Shown here in pieces: positions 1 to 5,764 of a stretch of DNA of 5,951 bases. The stretch's first letter is position 1. Each line of letters starts with the position of its first letter. The notes beneath the pieces were generated by a model. The model was not told the DNA's origin. It worked only from the letters and a program-made list of their open reading frames with translations, and did not search any database. The DNA lies in NCBI GenBank assembly GCA_947455695.1, contig CANGRN010000106.1:1-5951 (forward strand). The letters are read 5' to 3'. This DNA comes from Alphaproteobacteria bacterium. GTDB lineage: Bacteria > Pseudomonadota > Alphaproteobacteria > Micropepsales > Micropepsaceae. Both the position numbers and the translations under genes were made by a program.

Positions 1-537
1 GCGGGTGATGCCGCCATCACCGACACCGTGGCGCAATATCGCGCCGGGGTGGAAGCGCTGCGCGAGAATTACAAGCTGACCCAGGCCGACCAGGACGCCA
101 TTGCCGAACTGACCGCCGCCAAGGTTCCTGAAGACCTGGCGCGTGACATGGTGCTGCTGGATCCGCTGGCGGCGGCGCTGGACGTGGCGCTGCTGGCGCA
201 TGAGACACGGCAACCGCCGGACAAGGTGGCGCCGCTCTATTTCCAGCTGGGCGAAACATTGGGCCTGGACCGGCTGCGCAACCTGGCAAGCCGCTATGCG
301 CCGCCCGAACATTGGGACCGGCTGGCGCTGCGCCGGCTGCTGGACGATTTGTCCCAGTCCCAGCGCAGCATCACCGCCAAGCTTCTGGCCAGCGGCGGTA
401 CGGTGGACGACTGGGCCCAAAAACAGGGCGATGCGCTGGCACGCACCCGCACCTTCCTGGGCACCCTGGATGCCAGCGGTGAACTGAGCGTCGCCAAGCT
501 GATGCTGGCCTCCAGCCAGATCCAGAATCTGGGATAG
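1..537 (+). CDS. NAD-dependent glutamate dehydrogenase, C-terminal fragment (5' end outside window)
   Basis: The frame is open from base 1 and stops with TAG at 535-537, giving 178 residues of a protein that begins outside the window. The visible part is mostly alpha-helical and fits the C-terminal helical region of the very large (about 1,600-residue) bacterial NAD-dependent glutamate dehydrogenases, in which a YFxLGExLGLDxL stretch (here YFQLGETLGLDRLRNLAS) is followed by a tryptophan and then by an RRLLDDL / QRSITAKLL region. The full enzyme oxidatively deaminates glutamate to 2-oxoglutarate and ammonia in the cytoplasm; the Caulobacter enzyme of this class is called GdhZ. The catalytic domain is not in the window, so activity cannot be judged. 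An in-frame GTG at 28 is an internal codon, not the start. No terminator is seen in the 37 bp before the next gene. The family call is from recognition of the sequence pattern only. Confidence 0.85.
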   Translation, partial: AGDAAITDTVAQYRAGVEALRENYKLTQADQDAIAELTAAKVPEDLARDMVLLDPLAAALDVALLAHETRQPPDKVAPLYFQLGETLGLDRLRNLASRYAPPEHWDRLALRRLLDDLSQSQRSITAKLLASGGTVDDWAQKQGDALARTRTFLGTLDASGELSVAKLMLASSQIQNLG

Positions 538-574
538 ATGGCGCGGCGGCGTCAAAACCTGTAACGCTGGTGCC

Positions 575-1357
575 GTGGAGAGCCGTTCCGTCCTGATCGC
601 CGTCGCCGCGGCAGCCTTGCTGTGCGCGCCCGCACAGGCGCAGCGCCGGCGCGAACCGCCCAGGGAATGGGATGTCACCTTGGGCGCTGCTGTGGCTTCG
701 CGGCCCAGCTTTGAAGGCAGCGACCGCAGCATCGTGAGGCCCCTGCCCTTTGTCACGGTCCGCTGGCGCGACACGATCAGCCTTGGCGAAGGCGGGCTCA
801 GCGTCACCGCACATCTGAAGAATTTCCGCTTCGGCGGCGGGCTCACCGTCGATCCCGGCCGCAAGGATCATGCGAGCGGCGGGATTTTCGAGTCCGGCGA
901 CGACCGGCTGAAAGGGCTTGGCACCATCAGGGCCTCGCCCGGCTTTCGCGCCTTTGCATCCGCCCGCCTCAGCCTGTTCAACCTGGAAGTCTCGGCCGTC
1001 AAATCTCTGAACCATGGCATGACGGGAAGCCTCGGCCTGTCGGCGCCGCTGCCGCTGGGCAGGAAACTGATCCTGATGCCGCATGTCCGCGCCACCTGGG
1101 CCGACGGCCAATATATGCAGACCTATTTTGGCGTCACCCCGGTCCAGGCCGGCGCCTCGATCTTTCCGCGCTTCAATGCCGGCAGCGGCTTCAAGGATGT
1201 GCGGGCCGGCGCCAACCTGATTTATCGTATCAACAGTCATTGGTTTGCCGGCACTGATGTCGGCGTCACGCGCCTTATGGGCGATGCCGCCCTCAGTCCC
1301 ATCAGCCTTCGCGACTCCAATGTCACGGTGATGGGCATGGCGGGCTACCGCTTCTGA
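575..1357 (+). CDS. MipA/OmpV-family outer-membrane protein
   Basis: The product is 260 residues, the usual size for the MipA/OmpV family. Residues 1-22 are a Sec signal peptide: Arg4, a hydrophobic core of Ala, Leu and Val, and a probable cut after AQA before QRRREPP. The mature part has the family pattern: an early AAVASRPSFEGSD strand, then RPLPFVTVRWRD, alternating amphipathic beta strands rich in Gly, Phe and Arg, and a C-terminal aromatic (GYRF-stop) typical of barrels inserted by the BAM complex. MipA was described in E. coli as a scaffold linking MltA and PBP1B, and OmpV as an outer-membrane protein of Vibrio; the role of most relatives is unknown, so peptidoglycan remodelling is only a family-based guess. 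The start is GTG at 575 with no clear Shine-Dalgarno; no ATG lies at a suitable place in this frame, and this start gives a proper signal peptide. The gene sits 37 bp after the dehydrogenase and may be read through from it. Confidence 0.88.
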   Translation: MESRSVLIAVAAAALLCAPAQAQRRREPPREWDVTLGAAVASRPSFEGSDRSIVRPLPFVTVRWRDTISLGEGGLSVTAHLKNFRFGGGLTVDPGRKDHASGGIFESGDDRLKGLGTIRASPGFRAFASARLSLFNLEVSAVKSLNHGMTGSLGLSAPLPLGRKLILMPHVRATWADGQYMQTYFGVTPVQAGASIFPRFNAGSGFKDVRAGANLIYRINSHWFAGTDVGVTRLMGDAALSPISLRDSNVTVMGMAGYRF

Positions 1358-1401
1358 CGAAGTGTGTTCCGCGCAAACTTTCCGTTCCGCCCGCCCCCAA
1401 T

Positions 1402-1430
1402 CTGTCGTAAGATGTCGTCGCATCCATAAA
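1402..1430 (+). promoter_or_regulatory. weak candidate promoter for the dioxygenase gene
   Basis: In the 104-bp gap after the MipA gene, CTGTCG (1402-1407) and CATAAA (1425-1430) are spaced by 17 bp, a loose match to sigma-70-type boxes. Transcription would begin near 1437, leaving a short leader before the ATG at 1462. The sequence TGTCGT also occurs twice here (1403-1408 and 1413-1418). Similarity to consensus is poor, so this is a suggestion only. Confidence 0.2.
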
Positions 1431-1461
1431 CTGGCACATTAAGACAGATGCTCGGGGGCGC

Positions 1462-2040
1462 ATGGGGGGATCACCGTATTTAATCGGCTCGCTGGCCGTG
1501 TGGCAGGGCCTGTTCAGTGCGTCCGAACTGGACGCACTGGTGACGCTGGGCGACGGGCTGGCGCTGGAGAAGGCCGAGCTGTCGGCCGGACACGGCTATG
1601 AAAATATCCGCAGCACCAGGGTCGCCTGGGTGCCGCGCACGCCGCAAACCGAACACCTGTACCTGCGCATGGAAGACGCGGTGCTCGAAATGAATGCCCG
1701 CTACTTTCGCTTCGACCTGTCGGGGCTGGCGGCACTGCAATATGCGGTTTACGGCGGCCGCGAAGGCGGCCACTTCGACTGGCACAAGGATTATGGCCGT
1801 GATCGCTCCGATCCCGACCAGGAACCGCGCAAGCTAACTCTCAGTATGCAGCTGAGCGATGACAACGATTACAAGGGCTGCGACCTGCAGGTGCGCGCCG
1901 GCAACCTGATCGACACCGCACCGCGCGAACGCGGCACCATCGTCGCCTTCCCGGCCAACGTGCTGCACCAGGTCACGCCGATTGAGTCAGGCGTGCGCCG
2001 ATCGCTGGTGACCTGGGCGGTGGGGCCGGAGTTTCGCTGA
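1462..2040 (+). CDS. Fe(II)/2-oxoglutarate-dependent dioxygenase (prolyl 4-hydroxylase-like fold)
   Basis: This 192-residue protein carries the double-stranded beta-helix core of the prolyl 4-hydroxylase-type 2OG-Fe(II) oxygenases. The iron ligands are visible: the HxD motif at His104 and Asp106 (GGHFDWHKD), and the distal His169 (NVLHQVTP). Arg179, ten residues later in GVRRSLVTW, is placed to bind the 2-oxoglutarate carboxylate. The order LQYAVY-GGHFDWH-LTLSMQLSD-GCDLQV-GTIVAFPA-LHQVTP is that of an intact enzyme. It would hydroxylate a substrate in the cytoplasm using O2 and 2-oxoglutarate, but the substrate cannot be read from the sequence. The family includes PiuC/YbiX proteins, which sit next to TonB siderophore receptors; no such receptor is present here. 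The ATG at 1462 follows a G-rich stretch (1454-1458) that can act as ribosome-binding site. Its last 68 bp overlap, on the opposite strand, the 3' end of the heme-oxygenase remnant. Confidence 0.9.
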   Translation: MGGSPYLIGSLAVWQGLFSASELDALVTLGDGLALEKAELSAGHGYENIRSTRVAWVPRTPQTEHLYLRMEDAVLEMNARYFRFDLSGLAALQYAVYGGREGGHFDWHKDYGRDRSDPDQEPRKLTLSMQLSDDNDYKGCDLQVRAGNLIDTAPRERGTIVAFPANVLHQVTPIESGVRRSLVTWAVGPEFR

Positions 2041-2389
2041 CCAGCGCATCGAAGCAGGCAAAGGCGTGCCGCGCGCCGGCCACCATCTCACTGAGGCGAT
2101 CCTGCTTCTCCAGATTCTGGCAGAGCAATCGCCAGTTTGCGCCATCTTGCGGGGCGCCCTCAAAAAAGCGCCGGCCATCGCTGGTGGGCAGCAAGGCATC
2201 GAGTTGCCGGAAGATCACCTTGCCACCCAGGGCCGAGCCCTGCACGGTATAAAGACAGCCGATGCAGAAGCCGGCATCACCCGCCGCCTCGCCCGCACCG
2301 CGGTCCGGCACCACGCCCAGGAATGTCATGTCCTGTTCCAATGCCGCAATCCGCGCGCGTTGCGCCAGTGCGAGTTCCGGGAAGCGCCG
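1973..2389 (-). pseudogene. biliverdin-producing heme oxygenase remnant, N-terminal part missing
   Basis: Reading the minus strand from just after a TAG at 2390-2392 to TGA at 1973-1975 gives about 138 residues that match the C-terminal two thirds of bacterial heme oxygenases (HemO/BphO type). The signature is the distal-helix motif IGCLYTVQGSALGG (family form LGxLYVxEGSxLGG, the glycines that bend over heme), followed by KVIFRQL, DGRRFFEG, W-x3-C-x2-LE and MVAGARHAFACFDAL. The N-terminal helix carrying the proximal heme-ligating histidine is absent: upstream in this frame come TAA-TAG and then, 33 bp further, the stop codon of the PilZ gene; neither of the other frames supplies the missing helix. 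The only start available for a shorter product is TTG at 2341. About 20 C-terminal residues beyond the usual end run into the dioxygenase gene. Intact relatives make biliverdin for phytochromes or recover iron from heme. I infer a non-functional 5'-truncated gene; a translated fragment is less likely. Confidence 0.62.
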
Positions 2390-2425
2390 CTATTACACGC
2401 GCCAGAAAGCGCTGATCACGGCCAC

Positions 2426-3067
2426 CTAGCCGCGGACGATATTGATCTGATGCACGGACTGGTCGGCGGACTTTTCCTGCCCGACAAATTCGATGCCGAT
2501 GCCGTCGGCGTGATGGCGCGCCACCCGGCCGGCGATCTGGGCGATCAGCACGAACTCGCCGATCGGCGGCTTGACATCGGTCTTCAGCGACACGCCGCCC
2601 ACCGAAATGTCCATCACTTCGCAATGCACGATCTGGCCGTCGGCGCGGGTGTATTTGGCGAAGCCCTTCTGGTTGGAGCGTTCGTGGCGGCGCAGCACGC
2701 TGTCATCCACCAGGGCCTTGTTGAGGAACAGGATCAGCTGCTCGGCGGTGCGTTCGCGCTTGGACGGGGTGCAGACAAAGGCGATGCCGAAGCCATACCC
2801 GTCGCGGCGCACGACGTTGCCTTCAAAGCGGCCGAAATTGTCGACATAGAGCACGACCGGAGTTCCGGCATCGGGAATGATCTCGCAGACGATGGCCGCG
2901 CCACCCGGCGACAGGTCCGAAATGGTGCAGCGGGCTTCGCGGCTGTCGGATGGAATGAACAGGCGCCCGGGCAGGTCCACCCGGACACGGCGAAAGCGCC
3001 GGCGCTCGGCCCCCGCCTTGGCGACGACCGGTTCGGCGTCCTTTAAGGACATCGCCAAGCCCTGCAT
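2426..3067 (-). CDS. tandem PilZ-domain protein, probable c-di-GMP receptor
   Basis: The product is 213 residues from ATG at 3065-3067, without signal peptide or membrane segment, so it should be cytoplasmic. It contains two PilZ domains. The first has an arginine cluster RRRFRR at 22-27 and the second motif DLSPGG at 51-56. The second has RRHER at 126-130 (RxxxR) and DISVGG at 153-158. RxxxR followed by (D/N)xSxxG is the c-di-GMP contact pattern of PilZ proteins, and both copies look complete. The segment around 100-121 (ERTAEQLILFLNKAL) is a helix linking the two. A second ATG at residue 6 (3050-3052) gives MSLKD and has an AGGG seven bases upstream, so the real start may be there. PilZ proteins often act on motility, exopolysaccharide or cell-cycle targets, but no partner is encoded next to it. 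It runs divergently from the OmpA lipoprotein gene and lies just upstream of the heme-oxygenase remnant on the same strand. Confidence 0.9.
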   Translation of the reverse strand: MQGLAMSLKDAEPVVAKAGAERRRFRRVRVDLPGRLFIPSDSREARCTISDLSPGGAAIVCEIIPDAGTPVVLYVDNFGRFEGNVVRRDGYGFGIAFVCTPSKRERTAEQLILFLNKALVDDSVLRRHERSNQKGFAKYTRADGQIVHCEVMDISVGGVSLKTDVKPPIGEFVLIAQIAGRVARHHADGIGIEFVGQEKSADQSVHQINIVRG

Positions 3068-3330
3068 GGGCCCCGCCCAGTTGTTAATGTTTCAAGGCTT
3101 TGTACCCCCGGCAGGGTCAACAGGAGGTTACCGGCAGGCCGCAGGAGGCCAAAAACGCCTGTTTTTCGCTTTCGGGGGCCCTTTTGCGGGGTCTCAAATG
3201 GGTCAACCATTTTGAAACAGGGGCCTTTTTCGCTTCTGCCCGCCGCGCTATAGGAAAGGCGGGTAAAATTTTGCGGCACGGAGCAGGGCTGGGGCCCGAC
3301 ATACTCGCCGCCTCGTGGGGACTTAATAAT
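3068..3330. promoter_or_regulatory. divergent intergenic region between the PilZ and OmpA lipoprotein genes
   Basis: These 263 bp lie between two divergent starts and should hold promoters for both. Visible inverted repeats are AAATGG/CCATTT (3196-3201 and 3207-3212, 5-nt loop), enclosed by CCTGTTT/AAACAGG (3158-3164 and 3215-3221), and CCCGCC/GGCGGG (3239-3244 and 3258-3263). TTTTTCGCTT is present twice (3162-3171 and 3226-3235). A GCTATAGG at 3247-3254 resembles the alphaproteobacterial -10 element (GCTANAWC, six of eight) and could serve the lipoprotein gene, but no good -35 is placed 17 bp before it. A frame stays open upstream of 3331, but it shows no coding character. Confidence 0.35.
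3108..3149. repeat. imperfect tandem duplication of about 22 bp
   Basis: CCGGCAGG occurs at 3108-3115 and 3131-3138, and each copy is followed by CAGGAGG (3121-3127 and 3142-3148). The unit is repeated twice with periods of 23 and 21 bp. It lies 40-80 bp upstream of the PilZ start, where it could overlap the promoter or leader of that gene. No known function is recognised. Confidence 0.5.
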
Positions 3331-4272
3331 ATGCGCTTTTCGACCATCACTCGCGGCCATTGCCGCCGCCTGACCATGCTTGCTGCCGCCGGCGTCCTGG
3401 CCTTGGGCCTTGGCGCCTGTTCCAGCGACGACGCCGAAGATGTCGGCGCCGGCACGCCCTTCACCCAGGCTTTGGCCAAGGATTATGGCGATCTGTCCGC
3501 CCAGGCCGCCGCCCTGCCCTCCGAGCCCGCAGAGGACAGCGGGTTCTTTTCGTCCTTGAACCCTTTCTCGGACAGCGAAAGCTCCAGCGACCTGCTCGCC
3601 AAGGCCTTCACCGCCAAGGCGGATCTGGCCAATGGCGGCACCGAGCCGGAACTGGAAGCGGCCAATGGCCCGGCCCAGTCGGCCCTGCGCACCCGTCTGG
3701 TGCGTGACATCGCGGCCGGCAAGGACCAGTTCCCCGAACAGGCCGCCCGCGCCCAGGCCGATTACGACTGCTGGGTCCTGTACGCCACCGTGCCCAGCGC
3801 CGCTGCCGCCAGCCAGGCTTGCAAGACCGCGCTGGATTCCTCGATCGTGCGTCTGGAAACCGCCGCCCGCCCGGCCCCGCCGCCGCCGCCGGTTTCGTCC
3901 GCGCCTGTTCCGGCCCCCGCGCCGGCGCCCGCCGCCCAGACCAACGACTTCACGGTCTATTTCGACTTCGACTCCTGGACCCTGAAGGCCGAGCAGCTGA
4001 CGGTTCTGGACTCCGTGATCGCGTCCGCCCGCACCGGCGGCCAGACCAACATCACGGTCGTCGGCCATACCGATACCTCGGGTTCGTCGGACTACAACCA
4101 AGCGCTGTCGGTCAAGCGCGCCAATGTGGTGGTTGAAGCCCTGGTGAAGATGGGTGCGCGCCGCGCGGCCATCCATGCCAGCGGCGTCGGCGAGACCGAT
4201 CTTGCGGTGCAGACCGAAGACGGCGTCAAGGAAGCCAAGAACCGCCGCACGGTGATTACGCTTCAGCCGTAA
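3331..4272 (+). CDS. OmpA-family peptidoglycan-binding lipoprotein
   Basis: The product is 313 residues from ATG 3331, preceded by GGGGA about nine bases upstream. Residues 1-29 are a lipoprotein signal peptide with lipobox LGAC and lipidated Cys30; the residue after Cys is Ser, not Asp, which favours sorting to the outer membrane. Residues 43-175 form a mostly helical periplasmic region with the pattern LAKDYGDL ... AKAFTAKADLA ... FPEQAARAQADYDCW ... ACKTALDSS, an N-terminal arrangement I recognise from other alphaproteobacterial OmpA-domain lipoproteins. A Pro/Ala linker fills 181-202. The OmpA C-terminal domain is 207-312: VYFDFDSWTL, VVGHTDTSGSSDYNQALSVKRA and AKNRRTVI. Asp248 and Arg263 have the 15-residue spacing of the two residues that bind diaminopimelate in Acinetobacter OmpA. 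The protein should tether the outer membrane to peptidoglycan. It is Pal-like, but no tol genes are nearby and the large N-terminal region is not Pal, so I give no symbol. An upstream in-frame extension to 3100 is not credible. Confidence 0.9.
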   Translation: MRFSTITRGHCRRLTMLAAAGVLALGLGACSSDDAEDVGAGTPFTQALAKDYGDLSAQAAALPSEPAEDSGFFSSLNPFSDSESSSDLLAKAFTAKADLANGGTEPELEAANGPAQSALRTRLVRDIAAGKDQFPEQAARAQADYDCWVLYATVPSAAAASQACKTALDSSIVRLETAARPAPPPPPVSSAPVPAPAPAPAAQTNDFTVYFDFDSWTLKAEQLTVLDSVIASARTGGQTNITVVGHTDTSGSSDYNQALSVKRANVVVEALVKMGARRAAIHASGVGETDLAVQTEDGVKEAKNRRTVITLQP

Positions 4273-4294
4273 TCATTAACGCCACGCATACCAG

Positions 4295-4332
4295 CGGCCC
4301 GCGCCCCAAAAGGCGCGGGCCGTTGCTTTTTT
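4295..4332 (+). terminator. rho-independent terminator of the OmpA lipoprotein gene
   Basis: A perfect 11-bp GC-rich stem (CGGCCCGCGCC at 4295-4305 and its complement at 4312-4322) encloses a 6-nt loop CCAAAA and is followed by TTGCTTTTTT (4323-4332). It lies 22 bp after the lipoprotein stop codon. It is a textbook intrinsic terminator on the plus strand and separates this gene from the small secreted protein downstream. Confidence 0.92.
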
Positions 4333-4372
4333 GTGGCTGTCCAACCCCACCCAAAGCGCCTAGGCTGACCGC

Positions 4373-4723
4373 ATGAAGCTGCGTCTAGCCCTGATGATCC
4401 TGGTTCTGGCGAGCCCCGCGCTGGCCCAGCGCAATGGCAATCTCCAGGTCAAGGAGATGAATTTCGATCTGTGGTGTCAGGAGCAGGCCGGCCTGCCAGC
4501 GGAGCGCTGCGACAAGCGCACGGCTCAGGACAATGCGGCGTTTGAAGCCTATCGCGCCAAGGTCGAGGCGTATGAAATTCCGTATCTGCAGCGCAAGAAC
4601 AGCGCAGCGCGGCTGGATACCGATATCCTGCGCAACGATCCGGTGGATCACCCGCCGGTCAAGGACATCACCGCGCAGCGTCCGGACCTGAACACGTCCA
4701 CGACGATTCCGCCGCGTCCGTAG
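4373..4723 (+). CDS. small secreted protein with a conserved-looking two-cysteine motif, function unknown
   Basis: This 116-residue protein starts at ATG 4373. Residues 1-18 are a short Sec signal peptide (Lys2, Arg4, hydrophobic core, cut after ALA before Gln19). The mature part is about 98 residues, hydrophilic and probably helical, with two cysteines, Cys35 and Cys46, in NFDLWCQEQAGLPAERCDKR. They could form a disulfide in the periplasm. Then come a charged helix (FEAYRAKVEAYEIPYLQRK) and an extended Pro-rich tail (DPVDHPP ... TTIPPRP). I recall similar unnamed proteins with the NFDLWCQE / RCDKR pattern in alphaproteobacteria such as sphingomonads, but know no function. The gene lies after the terminator, so it needs its own promoter in the 40 bp before it, where I see no clear boxes. 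Its stop is 3 bp from the stop of the convergent PAS gene. Confidence 0.82.
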   Translation: MKLRLALMILVLASPALAQRNGNLQVKEMNFDLWCQEQAGLPAERCDKRTAQDNAAFEAYRAKVEAYEIPYLQRKNSAARLDTDILRNDPVDHPPVKDITAQRPDLNTSTTIPPRP

Positions 4724-4726
4724 ACG

Positions 4727-5443
4727 CTATACGAAGCGGCTGTAATCCTGGCTGTTGGCGGCGCGCCAACGGCCGATCACATCAAACATTTTCTGAAGCA
4801 GGTCGCCGGATCCGAAATGGAGGAAGGCGGGACTGTCCTGTGACACCACCAGGCGCAGGTACGGCGCTTTGGGATGGGCCCGCAGGCTCGGCGGCGGCGG
4901 GGGCGGCGGCGGGGGCTGATCCCGGTCCTGGTCGTAAGAGGAAAACGGTTCGTCTTCCTGGATGATCTGCGAGCCCACCAGGCGTTCATAGGCGATGGAC
5001 CGGCCCAGAAGCGGGGTGGGATCGCTCAGCATCTGGACCATGCCGAAGAAGCGGGTGGGTTCGCCGCCATTGAAGGAGACGGGGGTGAGAATGGTTTCCA
5101 GCTCGACCATGCCGTTGTCGGCGGTGGCGGCGATGGAGGACAGGCACACCGGCTGGCCGGCTTTCAGTGCCTGGCGCAGCAGCGAAGACAGGGACAGGCC
5201 GGATTGGGATTCCCAATGGGCCAGGAAGCTGGTGCCTTTCAGTTCGAAACCGAAGCGTTCGCACAAGGCGGTGCCGGCAAGACGGTAAAGCGGACGTGCC
5301 GGATTCTCGCAATCCAGGATGAACGTATAAGAGAGCAGGCGCTTGATCGCGCGCGGATCGATATCGGTCTGGTCGGGGACATCGCGACCTTTGCGCAGCC
5401 GGCTCCAGTACCCAACCAGCAAATGCGAATTCTTGTGCTTCAT
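4727..5443 (-). CDS. PAS-domain (PAS_5 type) protein with a polyproline run
   Basis: The product is 238 residues from ATG at 5441-5443, with GGGG four bases upstream on the minus strand. No signal peptide or membrane segment is seen. Residues about 8-140 match the PAS_5 family, abundant in alphaproteobacteria: LLVGYWSRLRKGRDVPDQ, then DIDPRAIKRLLSYTFILD, YRLAGTALCERFGFELKGTSFL and a late strand RFFGMVQML. Proteins of this family usually have one such domain and no attached kinase or cyclase, as here; the ligand and output are unknown. Residues 141-176 are acidic and probably disordered, followed by nine prolines in a row (177-185) and a C-terminal segment of about 50 residues (YLRLVVSQDS ... 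MFDVIGRWRAANSQDYSRFV) that may be a small separate module. The gene is monocistronic, convergent with the small secreted protein and divergent from the last gene of the window. Confidence 0.85.
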   Translation of the reverse strand: MKHKNSHLLVGYWSRLRKGRDVPDQTDIDPRAIKRLLSYTFILDCENPARPLYRLAGTALCERFGFELKGTSFLAHWESQSGLSLSSLLRQALKAGQPVCLSSIAATADNGMVELETILTPVSFNGGEPTRFFGMVQMLSDPTPLLGRSIAYERLVGSQIIQEDEPFSSYDQDRDQPPPPPPPPPSLRAHPKAPYLRLVVSQDSPAFLHFGSGDLLQKMFDVIGRWRAANSQDYSRFV

Positions 5444-5586
5444 GGCCCCGTAATCCTTTGGTCCTTAAAGCCGTCATGCTCCGTAACGGAACGCATGGCG
5501 GCCATTTGCCAGGGAACAGAGCGAAAGCCATGCCAATCGGCCGCCCAAAGGCGCCGGGCGTACGAAAACCTTACCGATTTCTGAAT

Positions 5587-5628
5587 TTTCGCGAGATGCG
5601 CGCACAAACGCGCAAAAGATTCTCGAAA
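5587..5628. repeat. nested inverted repeat (14 potential base pairs)
   Basis: The inner arms TGCGCG (5597-5602) and CGCGCA (5609-5614) are perfect complements around a 6-nt loop CACAAA. The outer arms GAGA/TCTC (5593-5596 and 5621-5624) and TTTC/GAAA (5587-5590 and 5625-5628) extend the stem, with a 2-nt bulge on the left and a 6-nt bulge on the right. It lies about 140 bp upstream of the PAS start and 190 bp upstream of the last gene. It may be an operator or an RNA hairpin. Confidence 0.5.
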
Positions 5629-5684
5629 CGGGTCACAAATTTCCCGATTTAGGTTTCCGCGATTACCGGATTTTTATCGGTTGT

Positions 5685-5745
5685 CCCCCACACTGACCCG
5701 GAACATGGCGCAGTCCCATTTCGGGACAGAGCTAAAAGGTGGGGG
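5685..5745 (+). other. potential long-range hairpin in the leader of the last gene
   Basis: CCCCCAC (5685-5691) and GTGGGGG (5739-5745) are perfect 7-bp complements enclosing 47 nt. Inside is a second hairpin, GTCCC (5713-5717) and GGGAC (5723-5727) with a 5-nt loop. If transcription starts upstream of 5685, the RNA leader would form a stem-within-stem. I do not recognise a known riboswitch class. Confidence 0.4.
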
Positions 5746-5764
5746 CTCCTGAGCTGGCACGGAT

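Noticed and set aside
538..564. 8-codon frame beginning ATG at 538 next to the dehydrogenase stop
   Set aside because: Too short, no ribosome-binding site and no conserved context.
371..1423. 350-codon open frame on the minus strand across the MipA gene
   Set aside because: It is antisense to a recognisable MipA/OmpV protein and the glutamate dehydrogenase tail, has low-complexity composition and no family motifs; long antisense frames are common in GC-rich DNA.
1432..1450. TGGCAC at about 1432 as a sigma-54 -24 element
   Set aside because: The required GC/TTGC -12 element is absent at the right spacing.
2066..3046. 326-codon plus-strand open frame across the PilZ gene and heme-oxygenase remnant
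   Set aside because: The minus strand carries two clear PilZ domains and a heme-oxygenase motif in the same region; the plus frame shows no motif or ribosome-binding site.
3147..3166. AGGC-CAAAAAC-GCCT followed by GTTTTT as a terminator
   Set aside because: The stem has only four pairs and no gene ends nearby on the plus strand, so termination here is not supported.
3100..3330. Upstream in-frame extension of the OmpA lipoprotein
   Set aside because: It would bury the lipoprotein signal peptide 77 residues inside the protein; ATG 3331 gives a proper lipobox signal and lies after a usable ribosome-binding site.
3043..4176. 377-codon minus-strand open frame opposite the OmpA lipoprotein gene
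   Set aside because: Gly/Arg-rich shadow of the real lipoprotein gene, with no domain pattern.
4874..5584. 236-codon plus-strand open frame opposite the PAS gene
   Set aside because: It begins in the complement of the proline run and has no recognisable domain; the minus-strand PAS_5 pattern is clear.
5458..5652. 64-codon basic open frame with a TTG start in the divergent region
   Set aside because: No ribosome-binding site and no resemblance to known small proteins; it runs through the inverted repeats.
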